Shown: piece after piece, positions 37,367-47,940 of the stretch
Numbering within the stretch: the first letter of the stretch is position 1
How the letters are laid out: each line of letters starts with the position of its first letter
Source of the DNA: Aequorivita sinensis
GTDB lineage: Bacteria; Bacteroidota; Bacteroidia; Flavobacteriales; Flavobacteriaceae
Direction of reading: 5' to 3'
Length of the DNA: 64,000 bases
Assembly: GCF_006346335.1 (NCBI RefSeq)
Contig: NZ_VDMC01000003.1
Coordinates: 151,374-215,373, forward strand
Translations under genes and position numbers: made by a program
The notes under the pieces: model-generated
The model's input: the letters and a program-made list of their open reading frames with translations, nothing else
What the model was told of the DNA's origin: nothing
The model's database searches: none

Positions 37367-37798
37367 ATGAAAGCAATAGCAAAATTTTCAAATTTCACTT
37401 TAAATGATTCTGGCCTCTTGATTTTAAGGCTGTTTTTAGGTTTAACAATGTTATTTGCTCACGGACTTGGAAAATGGGAGCGACTTTTTGGCGGTGGCGA
37501 AATTCACTTTTCAGACCCTTTTGGCGTAGGCGATACCGCATCTCTAGCTTTGGCAGTTTTTGCCGAAGTTATATGCAGCTTGTTGTTGGTGTTTGGGCTT
37601 CTAACGCGTTGGGCCTTGATTCCTTTAATGATAACAATGTTAGTGGCAGCATTTATCGTTCATATTAATGATGATTTTGGAATAATGGAGAGAGCTTTGC
37701 TTTATGGTGTTGGTTACTTAAGCCTATTTTTTACTGGTCCGGGTAAATATTCTGTTGATTACTATTTAAATAATAAAAGAACAATTGTAAAAAAATAA
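37367..37798 (+). CDS. DoxX family membrane protein
   Basis: This 143-aa protein has four membrane helices and the DoxX features LLILRLFLGLTMLFAHGLGKWERLF at the N-terminus, with AVFAEVICSLLLVFGLLTRWALIPLMITM in the middle. Such proteins are linked to thiol/redox balance at the membrane. The start is the ATG at 37367, which opens MKAIAKFSNF. The longer frame from a TTG at 37331 has no support. It ends 25 bp before the TonB receptor gene and probably shares its transcript. Confidence 0.82.
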   Translation: MKAIAKFSNFTLNDSGLLILRLFLGLTMLFAHGLGKWERLFGGGEIHFSDPFGVGDTASLALAVFAEVICSLLLVFGLLTRWALIPLMITMLVAAFIVHINDDFGIMERALLYGVGYLSLFFTGPGKYSVDYYLNNKRTIVKK

Positions 37799-37822
37799 AA
37801 GGTCTCATATAAGATTCAAATT

Positions 37823-40291
37823 ATGACAAAGTATATAAGCATTATTATATTATGTGTGACTTCATTTTCTTTTGGGCAGAATCCTAATAGAAGTTCAGAA
37901 GAAATTACCATAAGCGGGAATATTATTGAAGAATCAACTGGCGTGGCTTTGGAATATGCCACTGTAGTATTCACAAACAGTAGAGGAAAGACTGTCACTG
38001 GTGGAATAACAGATTCACAAGGTAAATATGCAATTAATGTATCTGCGGGAAAATATAATATAAGTTTTGAATTTATAGGCTTTGCCACAAAAGTTTTAGA
38101 GAATCAGAATTTAACTAAATCCACTACTTTACCAACCATTAAACTTACAGAAGACTCTCAGTCTCTCGATGAGGTTGTTATAAGAGCAGAAACTACTGAA
38201 GTACAGGTAAGGCTCGACAAGAAAATTTACAACATAGGTAAAGACTTAACTACAAGTGGAGCCAATGTTGGCGACGCATTAGCAAATGTACCTTCGGTTA
38301 CGGTAGACATTGATGGTGCAATAGCGCTACGAGGAAACGAAAATGTAAGAATATTAATTAACGGTAAGCCATCTGCAATGGCTGGGTTCGGATCTACCGA
38401 TGCCTTACGCGCTTTACCTGCTGACGCTATTGACCGGGTTGAGGTAATTACATCTCCATCTGCCCGTTATGACGCCGAAGGTACAGCCGGGATCTTAAAT
38501 ATTATTTTGCGAAAGGAGAAAACCTTAGGATTAAATGGTTCTATACAAACAAATTTAGGGTATCCTAACAGCAGTAGTGTTAGTGGTAACATCAACTTAC
38601 GTACAGAAAAATTTAATATTTTTAATACCACAGGTTATCGCTATCGTGAATCTCCCGGAGAAGCTATTTTTAAAAACCAGTATCTAGCCAATAGCATTAT
38701 AAATCCTCTAGTTATTGAAAATCGGGATAGCGAACGTATTGGTAGAAATTTCAATACCAATTTGGGGATTGAATACTTTCTTTCTGATAAAACCTCTATC
38801 ACTGCTTCAGGATTTTTTTCATTGGGAAATGATGATGACGAAACCGTAAATACTACTGATGAATTTAACAGATTAAATAATTTAGCCATCAGTAGAAATA
38901 GAACAGAATTTGAATCTGAAACAGATAGAAATTACCAATTTGCTTTAAATTATATTACAAAATTTAATACTAAGGGGCATGAATTAAAAGCCGATTTTCA
39001 ATATGAAAATGGAAAGGAAGAAGGACTTTCTAGAATTAATGAAAGCAATGTCTTACCTGAACTTGAAATACTACCATCTGAACTAATAACAATAGACGAG
39101 ACTCAAAAAGAATACTTGGCACAAATGGATTATGTATTGCCCATCGGCGAGAATGCGCAATTTGAAGCTGGGTATCGAGGTAATTTCAGAGAAACCCAAA
39201 CAGATTATGAATTAACCGAGCAAGAAGTGGCTGGTGGTGTTTTTGTACGTGATGATGGCTTATCTAATATTTTTACTTATAATGAAAACGTAAACGCATT
39301 CTATACACAATATGGTAACAAGTATGGCAAATTCTCAGTTTTGGCAGGCTTGCGATTAGAACATACCCAATTAAAAGGTAAGGTAGATGCAATCAATGTT
39401 GATTCTGGAGGTGACGAGGCACTAAATCTTGACTTTGACAGATCTTACACGGGATTATTTCCTACACTCAATGTAACGTACGAATTAAATGACCGTGAAA
39501 ATATAACCCTAGGTTACAATAGACGCATTAACAGACCTAGAGGTCGATGGATTAACCCATTTCCTTCTCGTTCCAGTGAAGCAAACATCTTTCAAGGAAA
39601 TACTAATCTAGACCCAGCTTTTGCAAATGCCTTCGATTTGGGGTATTTAAAGCGTTGGAATAAAGTCACTCTAACCACTTCAGTATATTATCAAAACGAA
39701 ACAGATGCTTTTGAACGCATTCAGGAAGATACAGGAAACGAAACTGCAAATGGCATTCCTATTATTAGAATGCTTCCAATTAATTTAAGCACCAACGAAC
39801 GTATTGGCTTTGAAGCCGGTATACTTTTTAATCCAGCCAAATGGCTACGACTTAATGGTAGCTTTAATTTTTTTCAGTTTAATACAAAAGGTGAATTTAA
39901 TGGCGTGGATTATAGTGCTAAAAACACTAGTTATTTTGCCAGAGGTAGCGCTAAGGTATCCTTGCCTTACAAAATTGAATGGCAAACCAATGCTTTTTAT
40001 CGCGGACCCTCCAATGATGCTCAATCTGAGAATGAAGGCATTTTATCTGTAGACTTGGCGCTAAGTAAAGATGTTTTTAACGATAATGCTACCATTGGTT
40101 TCAATGTGAGTGATTTATTTAACTCTCGAAAAAGCAATACCCTTACTACTACCAATACCTTTATAAGTGAAAGTGAATTCCAAAGACGTCCTCGCTCGTT
40201 TAATTTAGCTTTTACGTATAGATTTAATCAGAAAAAGCAGAAACGTTCGCAAAGTAACCGAAATAGCGAGGATGACGATGAAGAGTTTTAA
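37823..40291 (+). CDS. TonB-dependent receptor with outer-membrane beta-barrel type 3
   Basis: This 822-aa protein has a signal peptide (SFSFGQ), a carboxypeptidase-regulatory-like domain (TISGNIIEESTGVALEYATV, residues 30-110), and a plug (SGANVGDALANVPSVTVDIDGAIALRG ... VEVITSPSARYDAEGTAGILNI, about residues 140-235). A barrel of the OMP_b-brl_3 type follows, ending in an acidic tail (RNSEDDDEEF). That tail replaces the usual terminal aromatic residue. Such receptors often transport peptides or unknown ligands. It lies between DoxX and the efflux operon, after which a 137-bp gap may hold the pump promoter. Confidence 0.85.
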   Translation: MTKYISIIILCVTSFSFGQNPNRSSEEITISGNIIEESTGVALEYATVVFTNSRGKTVTGGITDSQGKYAINVSAGKYNISFEFIGFATKVLENQNLTKSTTLPTIKLTEDSQSLDEVVIRAETTEVQVRLDKKIYNIGKDLTTSGANVGDALANVPSVTVDIDGAIALRGNENVRILINGKPSAMAGFGSTDALRALPADAIDRVEVITSPSARYDAEGTAGILNIILRKEKTLGLNGSIQTNLGYPNSSSVSGNINLRTEKFNIFNTTGYRYRESPGEAIFKNQYLANSIINPLVIENRDSERIGRNFNTNLGIEYFLSDKTSITASGFFSLGNDDDETVNTTDEFNRLNNLAISRNRTEFESETDRNYQFALNYITKFNTKGHELKADFQYENGKEEGLSRINESNVLPELEILPSELITIDETQKEYLAQMDYVLPIGENAQFEAGYRGNFRETQTDYELTEQEVAGGVFVRDDGLSNIFTYNENVNAFYTQYGNKYGKFSVLAGLRLEHTQLKGKVDAINVDSGGDEALNLDFDRSYTGLFPTLNVTYELNDRENITLGYNRRINRPRGRWINPFPSRSSEANIFQGNTNLDPAFANAFDLGYLKRWNKVTLTTSVYYQNETDAFERIQEDTGNETANGIPIIRMLPINLSTNERIGFEAGILFNPAKWLRLNGSFNFFQFNTKGEFNGVDYSAKNTSYFARGSAKVSLPYKIEWQTNAFYRGPSNDAQSENEGILSVDLALSKDVFNDNATIGFNVSDLFNSRKSNTLTTTNTFISESEFQRRPRSFNLAFTYRFNQKKQKRSQSNRNSEDDDEEF

Positions 40292-40428
40292 TTTCAAATA
40301 AATAAAATTGTAAGTAACTTTCACTAAAATTTAATAGAAAGAGTTGATTAAAATTATAATTTGGGTTGTTAAAAATAAATTGCATTTTAAAAAGTAAGTT
40401 TTGTGTGTTTATGCACATCTAAACTTAG

Positions 40429-41541
40429 ATGAATAACGAGAACAAAAAGAGTTTATATATGAAGACCAAGCATATCGTTTACATTTTACTCATTATTGGA
40501 ATCATAGCCTTGATTGGCTACAGAATAATGGATAATCGTGAAATTGCCAATTCCTCTAAAAATACGGGCGGACCGTCCATTAAAACGGTAACAGGTCTTG
40601 TTGTAAAACCTGAAAAATTTACTGATAATCTGTCGCTTTCGGGAACACTTGAAGCTAATGAGCAAGTGGATATACGTAGTGAAATTACGGGCGTAGTAGA
40701 AGCTATTAATTTTGAGGAAGGTACAAGGGTTTCAAGAGGACAAGTACTCTTAAGAGTAAACGATTCTGAATTGCGCGCGCAACTTTCACGGGTTACCACC
40801 GCACAACAATTGGCTTCAGAAAATGAGCGCAGGGCAAAACTACTTTTGGAAAAACAAGCCATAAGCCAAGAAGAATACGATATTGCCAGTGCCGATTTTA
40901 AAAGCTCTAAAGCTCAATCGCAACTTATTTCGGCTCAATTGAAAAAAGCGACTATTAGAGCACCATTTTCTGGTACAATTGGTTTAAGAAACATTTCAGA
41001 AGGAACCTATGTGACGCCCGCTACTCCCATCGCTACTTTGGTAAATCTAGACAAGTTGAAAATAACATTCAGTATTCCTGAAAAATATGCCAATAGAATG
41101 AAAGTAAACAACGAGCTTTCATTTACGGTTTCTGGTGGTAAAGACACTTTAAGCGCAAAAATTTACGCTGTAGAACCTATGATAGATTTATCTACTCGAA
41201 CCTTAAAGGTACGTGCTATTGCTGATAATCCCGAAAGAACTTTGTATCCTGGAATGTTTGCCAATGTCAACCTTCCTTTGGAAACTGTAGCGGATGCCAT
41301 AATGGTGCCAACAGAGGCATTGATTCCTATTCAAAATGGAAAAGTAATATTTGTTTTAAAAGATGGAAAGGCTGTTCAGGTTGAAGTGGAAACAGGTGCT
41401 CGTACCGACAAAGATGCCCGTGTGCTTTCTGGATTAAAGGTAGGTGATACTATTCTTACCACTGGTGTAATGGCGCTTAAGGATGGTTCTCCGGTAAATG
41501 TGAAGTTAGAAAACTTGGATAAAACAACTAGAACAAAATGA
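40429..41541 (+). CDS. RND efflux periplasmic adaptor (membrane fusion protein)
   Basis: This 370-aa adaptor has an N-terminal membrane anchor (about residues 13-30), a split lipoyl domain (LEANEQVDIRSEITGVVEAINFEEGTRVSRGQVL and KKATIRAPFSGTIGLRNISEGTYV), an intervening alpha-hairpin and beta-barrel/MPD domains. It joins the inner-membrane pump to the TolC-like channel. The ATG at 40429 is used; an in-frame ATG at 40459 is an alternative. Its stop overlaps the RND pump start by four bases, so translation is coupled. Confidence 0.92.
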   Translation: MNNENKKSLYMKTKHIVYILLIIGIIALIGYRIMDNREIANSSKNTGGPSIKTVTGLVVKPEKFTDNLSLSGTLEANEQVDIRSEITGVVEAINFEEGTRVSRGQVLLRVNDSELRAQLSRVTTAQQLASENERRAKLLLEKQAISQEEYDIASADFKSSKAQSQLISAQLKKATIRAPFSGTIGLRNISEGTYVTPATPIATLVNLDKLKITFSIPEKYANRMKVNNELSFTVSGGKDTLSAKIYAVEPMIDLSTRTLKVRAIADNPERTLYPGMFANVNLPLETVADAIMVPTEALIPIQNGKVIFVLKDGKAVQVEVETGARTDKDARVLSGLKVGDTILTTGVMALKDGSPVNVKLENLDKTTRTK

Positions 41542-44500
41542 ATTTATCGACCCTTAGTATAAAGAGACCGGTTTTGGCCATTGTAATGAATATTGCCATA
41601 ATGCTTTTTGGGGTTATTGGCTTTACATACCTTGGGGTACGCGAATTTCCCTCCATTGATCCAGCAATAATTTCGGTCTCCACTTCATACTCTGGAGCCA
41701 ATGCAGATATTATTGAATCGCAAATTACAGAACCTTTAGAAAAATCTATTAATTCGATAGATGGAATAAGGAATATTTCTTCTTCCAGCAATCAAGGTTC
41801 TAGCCGTATTAATATTGAGTTCAATCTAGATAAAGATTTAGAAGCCGCCGCCAATGATGTACGTGATAAAGTTTCCCAAGCCGTACGTAGGCTTCCGGAC
41901 GATATTGATGCGCCTCCCGTGGTTTCAAAAGCCGATGCCGATTCGGAACCTATTATCGTAATGACCGTTCAAAGCAACGATAGAGATGTTTTGGAACTTT
42001 CCGATTATGTTGAAAACGTAATAGCCACAAGGCTTCAAACTATTCCCGGGGTAAGTAGTATCCAAGTTTGGGGAGATCGTTTATATGCTATGCGTCTTTG
42101 GTTGGACCCAGCAAAATTAGCAGCTTATGGTGTTACCGTAGCTGATGTTAGGAATGCATTGCTTGCGCAAAACGTGGAGCTTCCTTCAGGAAAACTAACG
42201 GGTGCCAATACAGAACTAACGGTAAAAACTATAGGAAACCTATCTACCGAAGAAGAATTTAACGACATTATCATATTAGCGGATGGCGAAAGGATTGTAA
42301 GGATGAGCGATGTGGGGAGAGCGCGTTTGGAAGCCGATAATATGGAGACCAAACTGTCCGACAGTGGCCAACCTATGGTGGCAACGGCCATTGTACCACA
42401 ACCAGGAACCAATTATGTGGATATTGCTGATGCGTTCTACATAGAATATGAAAAGCTAAAAAAAGACTTGCCTTCAGATTTTATTTTGAATATATCTCGG
42501 GACAACACTTTGTTTATAAAAAGCGCCATTACAGAAGTAGTTGAAACCCTAATTATCGCCATAATCCTAGTAATCCTAGTTATTTACCTTTTCTTTAGGA
42601 ATTGGTCCATAGCGCTACGACCGCTTATTGATATTCCCGTATCGCTTATTGCAACCTTTTTTATAATGTGGCTTTTTGGATACAGCATCAATGTGTTAAC
42701 TCTCTTGGCTATAGTTCTCGCCACAGGTCTGGTAGTAGATGATGGTATTGTGGTTACCGAAAATATTTACAAAAAGGTGGAAGAAGGGATGTCGCCCATT
42801 GAAGCTGCTGTAAAGGGCTCTAAAGAAATATTCTTTGCCATTATTTCAATCTCAGTTACCCTTGCTGCCGTGTTCTTACCAGTTATATTCTTGGAAGGAT
42901 TTGTTGGGAGACTCTTTCGGGAATTTGGGGTGGTGCTTGCTAGTGCGGTAATGGTATCTGCTTTCGTCTCTCTTACCCTAACACCAATGTTGAATGCGTA
43001 TTTAATGCGTCCAGGAAAACAAAAACACGGGAAATTTTATAGGATCACAGAGCGGTACTTCGAGAAGATGAATAAAAGTTATGCCTATAATTTAAGAAAG
43101 TTTATCGATAAGAAATGGTTGAGTTTTCCTATTCTGCTAATCTGTATTGTGATGATTGGTCTGTTTTACACCGTTCTTAAGAAAGAAACTGCACCTTACG
43201 ACGATCGCAGTTATATTCGGGCTTCGGTAACTGGACCAGAAGGAGCTTCTTACGACTATATGGATCGGGTAATGACCGATATTACCGAGTTGATAAACGA
43301 TTCCATCCCCGAAAAACAAGTTAGCTTGATTATCACGTCCCCAGGTTTTGGCTCTGGTGCGGTAAACAGTGGTCGTGCTATAATAACCTTAGTTGATCCC
43401 TCAGATAGGGAAAAAAGTCAGCAAGAAATTGCTCAGGATTTAACACGGTGGACACGAGATTATACAAATGCCCGAGTTAGTGTATCTGAAACACCCACTA
43501 TTTCGGTGAGCAGACGAGGTGGCATGCCTATTCAATTTATCATTCAAGCACAGAATTTTGAGAAATTACGCGAAAAAATACCTCAATTTATGGATGCTGT
43601 AGAGAATGATCCCACATTTTCAAATAGCGATGTAAATCTAAAATTTAATAAGCCAGAAGTTTACGTGACCATTAATCGTGAAAAAGCTCAAAGCTTGGGT
43701 GTTTCTGTTCTAGATGTGGCCCAAACGCTACAATTGGCTTTAAGCGGACAGCGATTTGGATATTTCTTAATGAATGGCAAGCAGTATCAGGTTATGGGTC
43801 AGTTTGATAAAGCCGATAGAAGTGCCCCAATGGATTTGGCAGCAATGTATGTGAAAAACGATCAAGGCCAATTGATACAATTAGATAACGTGGTAACCAC
43901 CGAAGAACAAAGCAGTCCTCCACAGTTGTATCACAACAACCGTTATATGAGCGCCACCGTTTCTGCTGCATTGGCCCCAGGTAAAAGTATTAGCGATGGT
44001 ATAGAAGCTATGGACGCTATAAGCGAAAAAATATTGGACGATACATTTACAACAGATTTAGGAGGGGAATCTCGTGACTTTGTGGAAAGTAGTAGCAACA
44101 CCATGTTTGCTTTTGGCTTGGCGCTACTGCTCATTTTCTTATTACTAGCAGCCCAATTCGAAAGTTTTATCGATCCTTTTATTATTATTCTTACCGTGCC
44201 TATGGCGGTTGCCGGTGCTGTATTTTCGTTATGGCTTTTTGGACAGACTTGGAATATCTTTAGTCAAATTGGTACCATTATGCTAATTGGTTTGGTAACT
44301 AAAAATGGAATTTTAATTGTAGAATTTGCCAATCAGCTTCGTGAAAGCGGTATAGCAAAAGGAGAAGCCATTTTAAAAGCATCAGAATCGAGATTAAGAC
44401 CTATTTTAATGACCAGTTTAACCGTTGCTTTGGGAGCCTTGCCCATAGCCCTTTCCTTAGGTGAAGCATCAAAGAGTAGAATGGGGATGGGGGTCGTTAT

Positions 44501-44636
44501 TGTAGGAGGGACGATGTTTTCGTTAATCCTTACGCTTTTTGTGATTCCCGCACTTTATTTAATGTGGTCTAGAGAAAAAGAGCACAGTCCAGAATTTGAT
44601 AAAATTGAACAATATGAAGCAGAAAGCCTTACATAA
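41538..44636 (+). CDS. RND efflux pump permease (AcrB/HAE1 type)
   Basis: This 1032-aa proton-driven exporter has twelve helices and two large periplasmic loops. The N-terminus is typical (LSIKRPVLAIVMNIAIMLFG). The TM4 proton-relay Asp pair is in LVVDDGIVVTENIYKK (about residue 400), and the matching second half has GLVTKNGILIVEFANQL. The length and porter features fit hydrophobic/amphiphilic drug export and not heavy metals. It is flanked by its adaptor and by a TolC-like gene overlapping its end, forming a complete tripartite pump. Confidence 0.93.
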   Translation: MNLSTLSIKRPVLAIVMNIAIMLFGVIGFTYLGVREFPSIDPAIISVSTSYSGANADIIESQITEPLEKSINSIDGIRNISSSSNQGSSRINIEFNLDKDLEAAANDVRDKVSQAVRRLPDDIDAPPVVSKADADSEPIIVMTVQSNDRDVLELSDYVENVIATRLQTIPGVSSIQVWGDRLYAMRLWLDPAKLAAYGVTVADVRNALLAQNVELPSGKLTGANTELTVKTIGNLSTEEEFNDIIILADGERIVRMSDVGRARLEADNMETKLSDSGQPMVATAIVPQPGTNYVDIADAFYIEYEKLKKDLPSDFILNISRDNTLFIKSAITEVVETLIIAIILVILVIYLFFRNWSIALRPLIDIPVSLIATFFIMWLFGYSINVLTLLAIVLATGLVVDDGIVVTENIYKKVEEGMSPIEAAVKGSKEIFFAIISISVTLAAVFLPVIFLEGFVGRLFREFGVVLASAVMVSAFVSLTLTPMLNAYLMRPGKQKHGKFYRITERYFEKMNKSYAYNLRKFIDKKWLSFPILLICIVMIGLFYTVLKKETAPYDDRSYIRASVTGPEGASYDYMDRVMTDITELINDSIPEKQVSLIITSPGFGSGAVNSGRAIITLVDPSDREKSQQEIAQDLTRWTRDYTNARVSVSETPTISVSRRGGMPIQFIIQAQNFEKLREKIPQFMDAVENDPTFSNSDVNLKFNKPEVYVTINREKAQSLGVSVLDVAQTLQLALSGQRFGYFLMNGKQYQVMGQFDKADRSAPMDLAAMYVKNDQGQLIQLDNVVTTEEQSSPPQLYHNNRYMSATVSAALAPGKSISDGIEAMDAISEKILDDTFTTDLGGESRDFVESSSNTMFAFGLALLLIFLLLAAQFESFIDPFIIILTVPMAVAGAVFSLWLFGQTWNIFSQIGTIMLIGLVTKNGILIVEFANQLRESGIAKGEAILKASESRLRPILMTSLTVALGALPIALSLGEASKSRMGMGVVIVGGTMFSLILTLFVIPALYLMWSREKEHSPEFDKIEQYEAESLT

Positions 44637-45933
44637 CTTGGTTGTATTATTTATTGCATTTATAAGTTTTAATGCAAATGCTCAAGAAGAAGAACTTCTA
44701 TCGGTAACCGAGGCAGTTTCCATAGCTCTTGAAAATAATTACCAAATTAAAATTGTTACTAACGAGCTTAAAATAGATGAAACCTCCGTGAGTCCGGGTT
44801 TTGCTGGAATGTTACCTAGTTTGAATGCAGTAGCGAACAACAATAATGGCATTCAAAATATTACTCAAACTCGTTCCGACGGCACAAGCCTTTCCCAGGA
44901 TAATGCAAAAAATAATAATTTAACTTATGGGGTAGAGTTGGACTGGACCATTTTTGATGGTTTACGAATGTTTGCGCGATACGATCAGTTAAAGGAATTG
45001 AAAAAGTTGGGTGAAGCCGAACTGCAACAAGCCATATTAGGTACTGTAAGAGATGTAATGACTACCTATTACAATTTGGTACAGCAGAAAAGGCAACTGA
45101 ATGCCTTGGATAGTACTTTGGTGATTTCTCGGCAGAGAGTGGAATTGGCAAACCATCGATTTAGCATTGGGAAAGCTTCAAAATTAGAGTTATTGAATGC
45201 ACAAGTGGATGAAAATACCGATCAAACCCAGTATTTTAGGCAACAGGAATTGTTTAAAAACACCAAAACCCGTTTGAATGAAATTATGGGTAGAGATGCG
45301 AAAGCAGATTTCAATGTTATTGATTTGATTTCCATCGAAGAAAATTTAGAGCTCTCTGTTTTAGAAGAAGAAGCCAAAGCACAAAACCCGCAATTACAGG
45401 CACAACTTATAAATAAAAGAATAACTGAATTAGAACTGAAACAAATAAAAGGCGGCCGCTTGCCCACAATTAGTGCTCAGGCAGGCTATTTATTCAACAA
45501 TTCTGAATCGGATTTAGGATTTTCCACTAGTAATGAATCCAGAGGGTTTAATGTTGGTTTATCGGCCAGACTTAATCTTTTTGATGGTTTCAACCAAAAT
45601 AGAAATGAACAAATAGCTAAAATTCAAATAGAAAATTCAGAATTATTGATAGAACAACAAACCCAAAGTTTATTGTCTCAACTTTCTATTGCCTATCAAA
45701 CCTATCAAACCAATTTAACTTTGATGGAATTAGAACTTAGCAATGAGGATATTGCCAAAGAAAACCTGGATATCACAATAGCGAAATACAAGATTGGCAC
45801 TATTCCTACCATAGAATTTAGAACGGCACAGCTCAACTACATCAATGCCGTATTACGTTCTAGCAATGCGGTTTATGAGGCTAAACTTTCAGAAATCACC
45901 TTAAAGGAATTGGCGGGTAATTTAAATATATAA
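44614..45933 (+). CDS. TolC-family outer-membrane efflux channel
   Basis: This 439-aa protein has a signal peptide (FISFNANAQ) and two OEP repeats of long helices and strands: SVTEAVSIALENNYQIKI at the start, and RLNLFDGFNQNRNEQIAKIQIENSE with LDITIAKYKIGTIPTIEF near the end. I chose the ATG at 44614 because it directly opens the signal peptide, whereas the upstream ATG at 44596 would add six residues. It overlaps the pump gene by 23 bp. Confidence 0.9.
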   Translation: MKQKALHNLVVLFIAFISFNANAQEEELLSVTEAVSIALENNYQIKIVTNELKIDETSVSPGFAGMLPSLNAVANNNNGIQNITQTRSDGTSLSQDNAKNNNLTYGVELDWTIFDGLRMFARYDQLKELKKLGEAELQQAILGTVRDVMTTYYNLVQQKRQLNALDSTLVISRQRVELANHRFSIGKASKLELLNAQVDENTDQTQYFRQQELFKNTKTRLNEIMGRDAKADFNVIDLISIEENLELSVLEEEAKAQNPQLQAQLINKRITELELKQIKGGRLPTISAQAGYLFNNSESDLGFSTSNESRGFNVGLSARLNLFDGFNQNRNEQIAKIQIENSELLIEQQTQSLLSQLSIAYQTYQTNLTLMELELSNEDIAKENLDITIAKYKIGTIPTIEFRTAQLNYINAVLRSSNAVYEAKLSEITLKELAGNLNI

Positions 45934-46022
45934 ACAGAAAAAGCTTCCTCATTAAATATTGGAAAGTTTTTTCTATTTCTTTAAATTAAAAAAATTCGTT
46001 TACGATTGATTTTTTCAAATCG

Positions 46023-46940
46023 CTAATTTTTCTTCAATTTAAATTGTAATTTCTCCTTATCCCATTTAGCGAGATTGGCTGCGGTGTTATAACTGCTTTG
46101 TAGAAATTCCATTAACATTTCTGAGGGGTTATCTGCTTTTTGAACGTCTTCATATTTTAAAATAAATTCACCAAGTTCCTTATGAAAGTAGGCGCTGTTA
46201 GGTTTTAAAGTAGCTTCCTTAAAACCATTTGGCGCAGGATAGATATAGCTGTAAAACGCAGCAAATGGGGTTCCTTCGCTGCCAGGCCAAAACCCGCAAT
46301 TCATTATTTCATGCGAATATGCCTCCTGCGTTACCCAATCTGGAAGATTAGGAAAACCTCCGGGATGCAAAGGCGCTTCCTTCCCAGAGAATCTTGAAAC
46401 AACTAAATCAAAACTGCCCCAAAAAAACATTACTTCACTGCTTTTGCCTAAAAATTTTGAGCGATACTCATAAAAAACTCGGTTCATTTTCAACAATGAC
46501 TTATGCAAATTGATAGCAGCTTCTTCATTATAAGTGCCGCTATGGTTTTCGTGGAAATGAAGCGGGTCTTCCATTTCGTTGGGAAGGGTATTTATTTTAA
46601 CATCTATACCAATATTGTTCAGATGGTTTATAAGCTCATTGTAACAACTAGAAACTTTAAGAGTTTTTAGGTCAAAACTTTTCTTTTCATTTTCACTGGA
46701 AACAATTGTTAATTGATGTTCTAAAAAATTTAGGCTTATCTCAATTTGCTTGTTTTCGGCAAAAATAGGCCCGCTAGTTAGGCCGTGAGTTGTAATTTCT
46801 AGAGTGGTGTGCCAGGAATGATTTATCCAAGGGTTGAGTTCCAATTTAATTTTTCCTATTATCTGGGTCCATAGATGAAGTGTCTCATAGGTTTCTTTTC
46901 CTTTATTAAAAGATAATTCTGGCCAATTTTTATTTTTCAT
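46023..46940 (-). CDS. DUF5996 family protein
   Basis: This 305-aa soluble protein matches DUF5996 by its opening WPELSFNKGKETYETLHLWTQIIGKIKLELNPWINHSWH. The middle LPNEMEDPLHFHENHSGTY and the FFWGSFDLVVSRFSG and MNCGFWPG segments with many conserved His, Trp and Phe also fit. The family has no known activity; the His-rich pattern suggests metal binding. It is convergent with the efflux operon. Confidence 0.82.
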   Translation of the reverse strand: MKNKNWPELSFNKGKETYETLHLWTQIIGKIKLELNPWINHSWHTTLEITTHGLTSGPIFAENKQIEISLNFLEHQLTIVSSENEKKSFDLKTLKVSSCYNELINHLNNIGIDVKINTLPNEMEDPLHFHENHSGTYNEEAAINLHKSLLKMNRVFYEYRSKFLGKSSEVMFFWGSFDLVVSRFSGKEAPLHPGGFPNLPDWVTQEAYSHEIMNCGFWPGSEGTPFAAFYSYIYPAPNGFKEATLKPNSAYFHKELGEFILKYEDVQKADNPSEMLMEFLQSSYNTAANLAKWDKEKLQFKLKKN

Positions 46941-47587
46941 AGATTTGTTTTTAAATTATTTGGCAATCAAATTTAGAGTTTATAAGTTAATCAATATGTG
47001 TAGGTTAACCAAAATATACTATTAAACTCTTTCTTAAATTTTTGATTTGCCTTTAAAAAATGAGAGACAATGGTTTTTGTGTTTATGGTTTTATAAATTT
47101 AAATATTTCTTAAATGCAAGGTCACTTTTCACTTGCACAGATATAATCCAATCCATTTTTTATTTTTTCGAAACTCAAACCATTCTCCTATTCAAGAATT
47201 GGAACATTAGGTATTGGGAAGAAATTAAAACATTGCTACTGTTAATGAATTAAATTCTGTGAATTAGCTTCAATTTTTAGTAAAGCCAAATCCAAGTGCA
47301 AAGGTTTGAATTATAGCAATTTGCTTTTTAAATTATGCGAATTTATATGACTACCTGATTATCGTAGATTCGGTGAATTTAAAAATCAATAATTTTTAAT
47401 CTTGTTAAACCTTTGAGAATTAGTTATTACAAGATTGTTAGTATATTTATATTAGTGCTAACTTTATAAGAAGAAGATTTATTAACCCTAAAAATTAAAA
47501 TCGGCAGGGTAATCATGATTCTGGCTGAGGTTATCAAGAGCCCAGACAATCAACAACATTATTGAGATAATTTAAAATGCATAAATT
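46941..47587. other. Long intergenic region without a supported gene
   Basis: A 68-aa frame at 47047-47253 has the aromatic, low-complexity composition of translated A/T-rich spacer. I see no strong hairpin or repeat. The leader of the 95-aa gene at 47588 may extend back to about 47480. Confidence 0.5.
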
Positions 47588-47875
47588 ATGAATTCAGACC
47601 ATTTAAAAACAACAGATAATCATACAACCATTAGAAATTGGGTTGAAGAGCGAGAAGGTGTACCTGCTATGACAGAAGGAATAGCCAATAAGACTATGGC
47701 AGGGGAAATGTTAAGAATCAATTTTCACGAGAATAAAGAGTTTTTAAATAATATTTCCTGGGATGTTTTTTTTGAAATTTTTGATGAAAATAATTTCCAA
47801 TTGCTGTATGATGAAAGAATCATCGATGGGAAAAAAAGTAATTACTACCAATTTGTCAAAAAGGGGGAGTTGTAA
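47588..47875 (+). CDS. Small conserved protein of unknown function
   Basis: This 95-aa soluble acidic protein reads TTIRNWVEEREGVPAMTEGIA ... AGEMLRINFHENKEFLNNISWDVFFEIFDENNFQLLYDE. The pattern (short N-terminal helix, 'W-E-R-x-G-x-P-A', 'LRI-F', 'ISWDxFFEIFDENN') is that of small bacterial proteins often mislabelled as 1,4-alpha-glucan branching enzyme. It has no catalytic domain of that enzyme. A strong terminator follows. Confidence 0.7.
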   Translation: MNSDHLKTTDNHTTIRNWVEEREGVPAMTEGIANKTMAGEMLRINFHENKEFLNNISWDVFFEIFDENNFQLLYDERIIDGKKSNYYQFVKKGEL

Positions 47876-47903
47876 TATTTTCTGCTATGAATTCGAAAAC
47901 TAA

Positions 47904-47940
47904 AAAACCCTGTAAACCATATGATTTACAGGGTTTTAGT
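47904..47940. terminator. Intrinsic terminator
   Basis: A 13-bp perfect stem (47904-47916 with 47925-47937) has an 8-nt loop with A- and T-rich ends, 28 bp after the 95-aa gene. Confidence 0.9.

Noticed and set aside
47047..47253. 68-aa plus-strand frame
   Set aside because: Aromatic, A/T-driven composition, no leader, no recognisable segment.
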